Source: an uncultured Collinsella sp.
GTDB taxonomy: Bacteria; Actinomycetota; Coriobacteriia; Coriobacteriales; Coriobacteriaceae
DNA: 13,068 nucleotides
Reading direction: 5' to 3'
Assembly (NCBI GenBank): GCA_900547285.1
Contig: URGF01000048.1
Coordinates: 1-13,068, forward strand
Shown: piece after piece, positions 12,439 through 13,068 of the stretch
Layout: every line of letters starts with the position of its first letter
Numbering within the stretch: position 1 is the stretch's first letter
Made by a program: the position numbers and the translations under genes
Notes under the pieces: model-generated
What the model saw: only the letters and a program-made list of their open reading frames with translations
The model's database searches: none
What the model was told of the DNA's origin: nothing

Positions 12439-12474
12439 CCCACATTCATCCGTACATGTACGGATGAATGTGGG
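12439..12474. repeat. Perfect 36-bp palindrome at the left edge of the IS30-type element
   Basis: From 12439 (CCCACATTCATCCGTACA) to 12474 the sequence equals its own reverse complement, with the centre between 12456 and 12457. It can be read as two identical 17-bp ends, each starting GTACGGATGAATGTGGG from the centre, facing apart across a 2-bp AT. This is the arrangement of abutted IS30-family terminal repeats, or of a palindromic target site. Confidence 0.85.
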
Positions 12475-12488
12475 AACCCGATACCCTG

Positions 12489-12509
12489 AGGGCCGGATCG
12501 GCCGGCCCT
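12489..12509 (+). promoter_or_regulatory. Hairpin in the transposase leader
   Basis: AGGGCCGG (12489-12496) and CCGGCCCT (12502-12509) are perfect 8-bp arms around ATCGG, 18 bases before the transposase ATG. Leader hairpins in insertion sequences often limit translation of messages that read in from outside; that role is inferred here. Confidence 0.5.
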
Positions 12510-12527
12510 GGGAGATCGGAGGACGGC

Positions 12528-13068
12528 ATGTCCGGAAAGAAGAAAAGGGGCTCCGCAAGGGCGGTCCCGAGGGCCTACGGAAGGCTCACGAGGCACGAGC
12601 GGGACACGGTCCAGAGGATGCTGGAGCGCAGGGCGTCGTGCAGGGAGATCGCGAGGGAGCTGGGCAGGTCGCCCTCGACGGTGAGCGCCGAGGTGGCGTC
12701 GCACAGGTTCGTGACGGCGCCGAAGGCCAGGCGCGGCGAGCGCGTGGACGCCTCCGCCGACCTGTCGGCGGCCTGCCCGCGCCTGGCCGCGTGGCCGCGC
12801 TGCTGCAACGGGTGCGGGCGGTACCGCGCGATCGGCTGCAAGCGCCGCCCGCACGTCTTCTACGACGCCCGCGCCGCGCAGCTGTGCGCGGACTCGGTCC
12901 TCGTCTCGTCCAGGCGCGGGATAGACGCCGACGAGCCCGCCGCGGCGGCCAGGCTGGAGGCGATAAGGGACTGCCTGCGCCGGGGGCTGTCGCCCGAGCA
13001 GATGGCGGCGCGCAACGGCGGCCCGGTGGACCTGTCGCCGTCGACCATCTACCGCTGGGTCTCGGCGG
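12528..13068 (+). CDS. IS30-family transposase, N-terminal part (cut by window end)
   Basis: The ATG at 12528 follows GGAGGA (12518-12523) and the frame is open to the window edge: 180 codons with no stop. Residues about 17-56 form the IS30-type helix-turn-helix (YGRLTRHERDTVQ, then CREIARELGRSPSTVSAEV). A cysteine cluster (C83, C92, C93, C96, C104) suggests a zinc ribbon. LSPEQMAARNGG and LSPSTIYRWVSA near the end match the second IS30 DNA-binding region. The DDE catalytic domain would lie beyond the window. IS30 transposases cut and join element ends through a circular or abutted-end intermediate. The codons are extremely GC-rich, consistent with recent arrival. Family confidence is high; completeness cannot be judged. 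Confidence 0.85.
   Translation, partial: MSGKKKRGSARAVPRAYGRLTRHERDTVQRMLERRASCREIARELGRSPSTVSAEVASHRFVTAPKARRGERVDASADLSAACPRLAAWPRCCNGCGRYRAIGCKRRPHVFYDARAAQLCADSVLVSSRRGIDADEPAAAARLEAIRDCLRRGLSPEQMAARNGGPVDLSPSTIYRWVSA

Noticed and set aside
12345..12854. 169-aa minus-strand ORF opposite the transposase start
   Set aside because: It overlaps the IS30-type helix-turn-helix coding region antisense and runs through the palindrome. No binding site or family is visible.

Overview
The window looks like a chromosomal segment of a GC-rich Gram-positive actinobacterium of the Coriobacteriia, most likely Collinsella or a close relative. This is an inference from four things: LPXTG-anchored isopeptide pilins, GC-rich coding with GTG and TTG starts, a 33-bp palindromic repeat family with a GGGGACAGGCACC core, and an AbiEi/DUF559-like protein of a type I associate with this class. 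No database was consulted.

Layout, left to right. (1) 1-300: the tail of a membrane-protein gene, a 61-bp hairpin, a repeat hairpin acting as terminator, and a promoter. (2) 300-1121: a Cof-type HAD phosphatase. (3) 1122-1625: an AT-rich, repeat-rich control region with a good -10 box, an inverted repeat over the -35 position and a leader hairpin. (4) 1626-8413: a pilus/adhesin cluster, all on +. It holds a 62-aa signal-peptide ORF, a 1033-aa tip-type adhesin (LPLSG), a 552-aa pilin (MPSTG), a 17-aa micro-ORF and a 576-aa pilin (LPLTG), closed by a hairpin terminator. The first three genes overlap stop-to-start, so they are probably translated in a coupled way. No sortase gene is in the window. 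(5) 8537-10478, minus strand: a bactofilin-like membrane protein behind a perfect 9+7+9 operator-like palindrome, and a TRIC/YicG-type channel protein. (6) 10592-11860: a nuclease-like gene (AbiEi-like N-terminus plus PD-(D/E)xK C-terminus) bracketed by two nearly identical hairpin repeats in direct orientation, exactly 1200 bp apart. (7) 11904-12330: three strong stem-loops ending in a 20-nt match to the 3' end of a serine tRNA, then two real tRNA-Ser genes (CGA and GGA) on the minus strand with their terminators and a promoter. (8) 12439-13068: a perfect 36-bp palindrome and the 5' part of an IS30-family transposase cut by the window edge.

Functionally the centre is a sortase-dependent pilus locus: adhesin, accessory pilin and main-shaft pilin in transcription order. 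It would need a sortase encoded elsewhere. The least explained features are the hairpins that share a loop but have different self-complementary stems (1455-1515, 10592-10660, 11792-11860), the repeat-bracketed nuclease cassette, and the three-hairpin/tRNA-like element.
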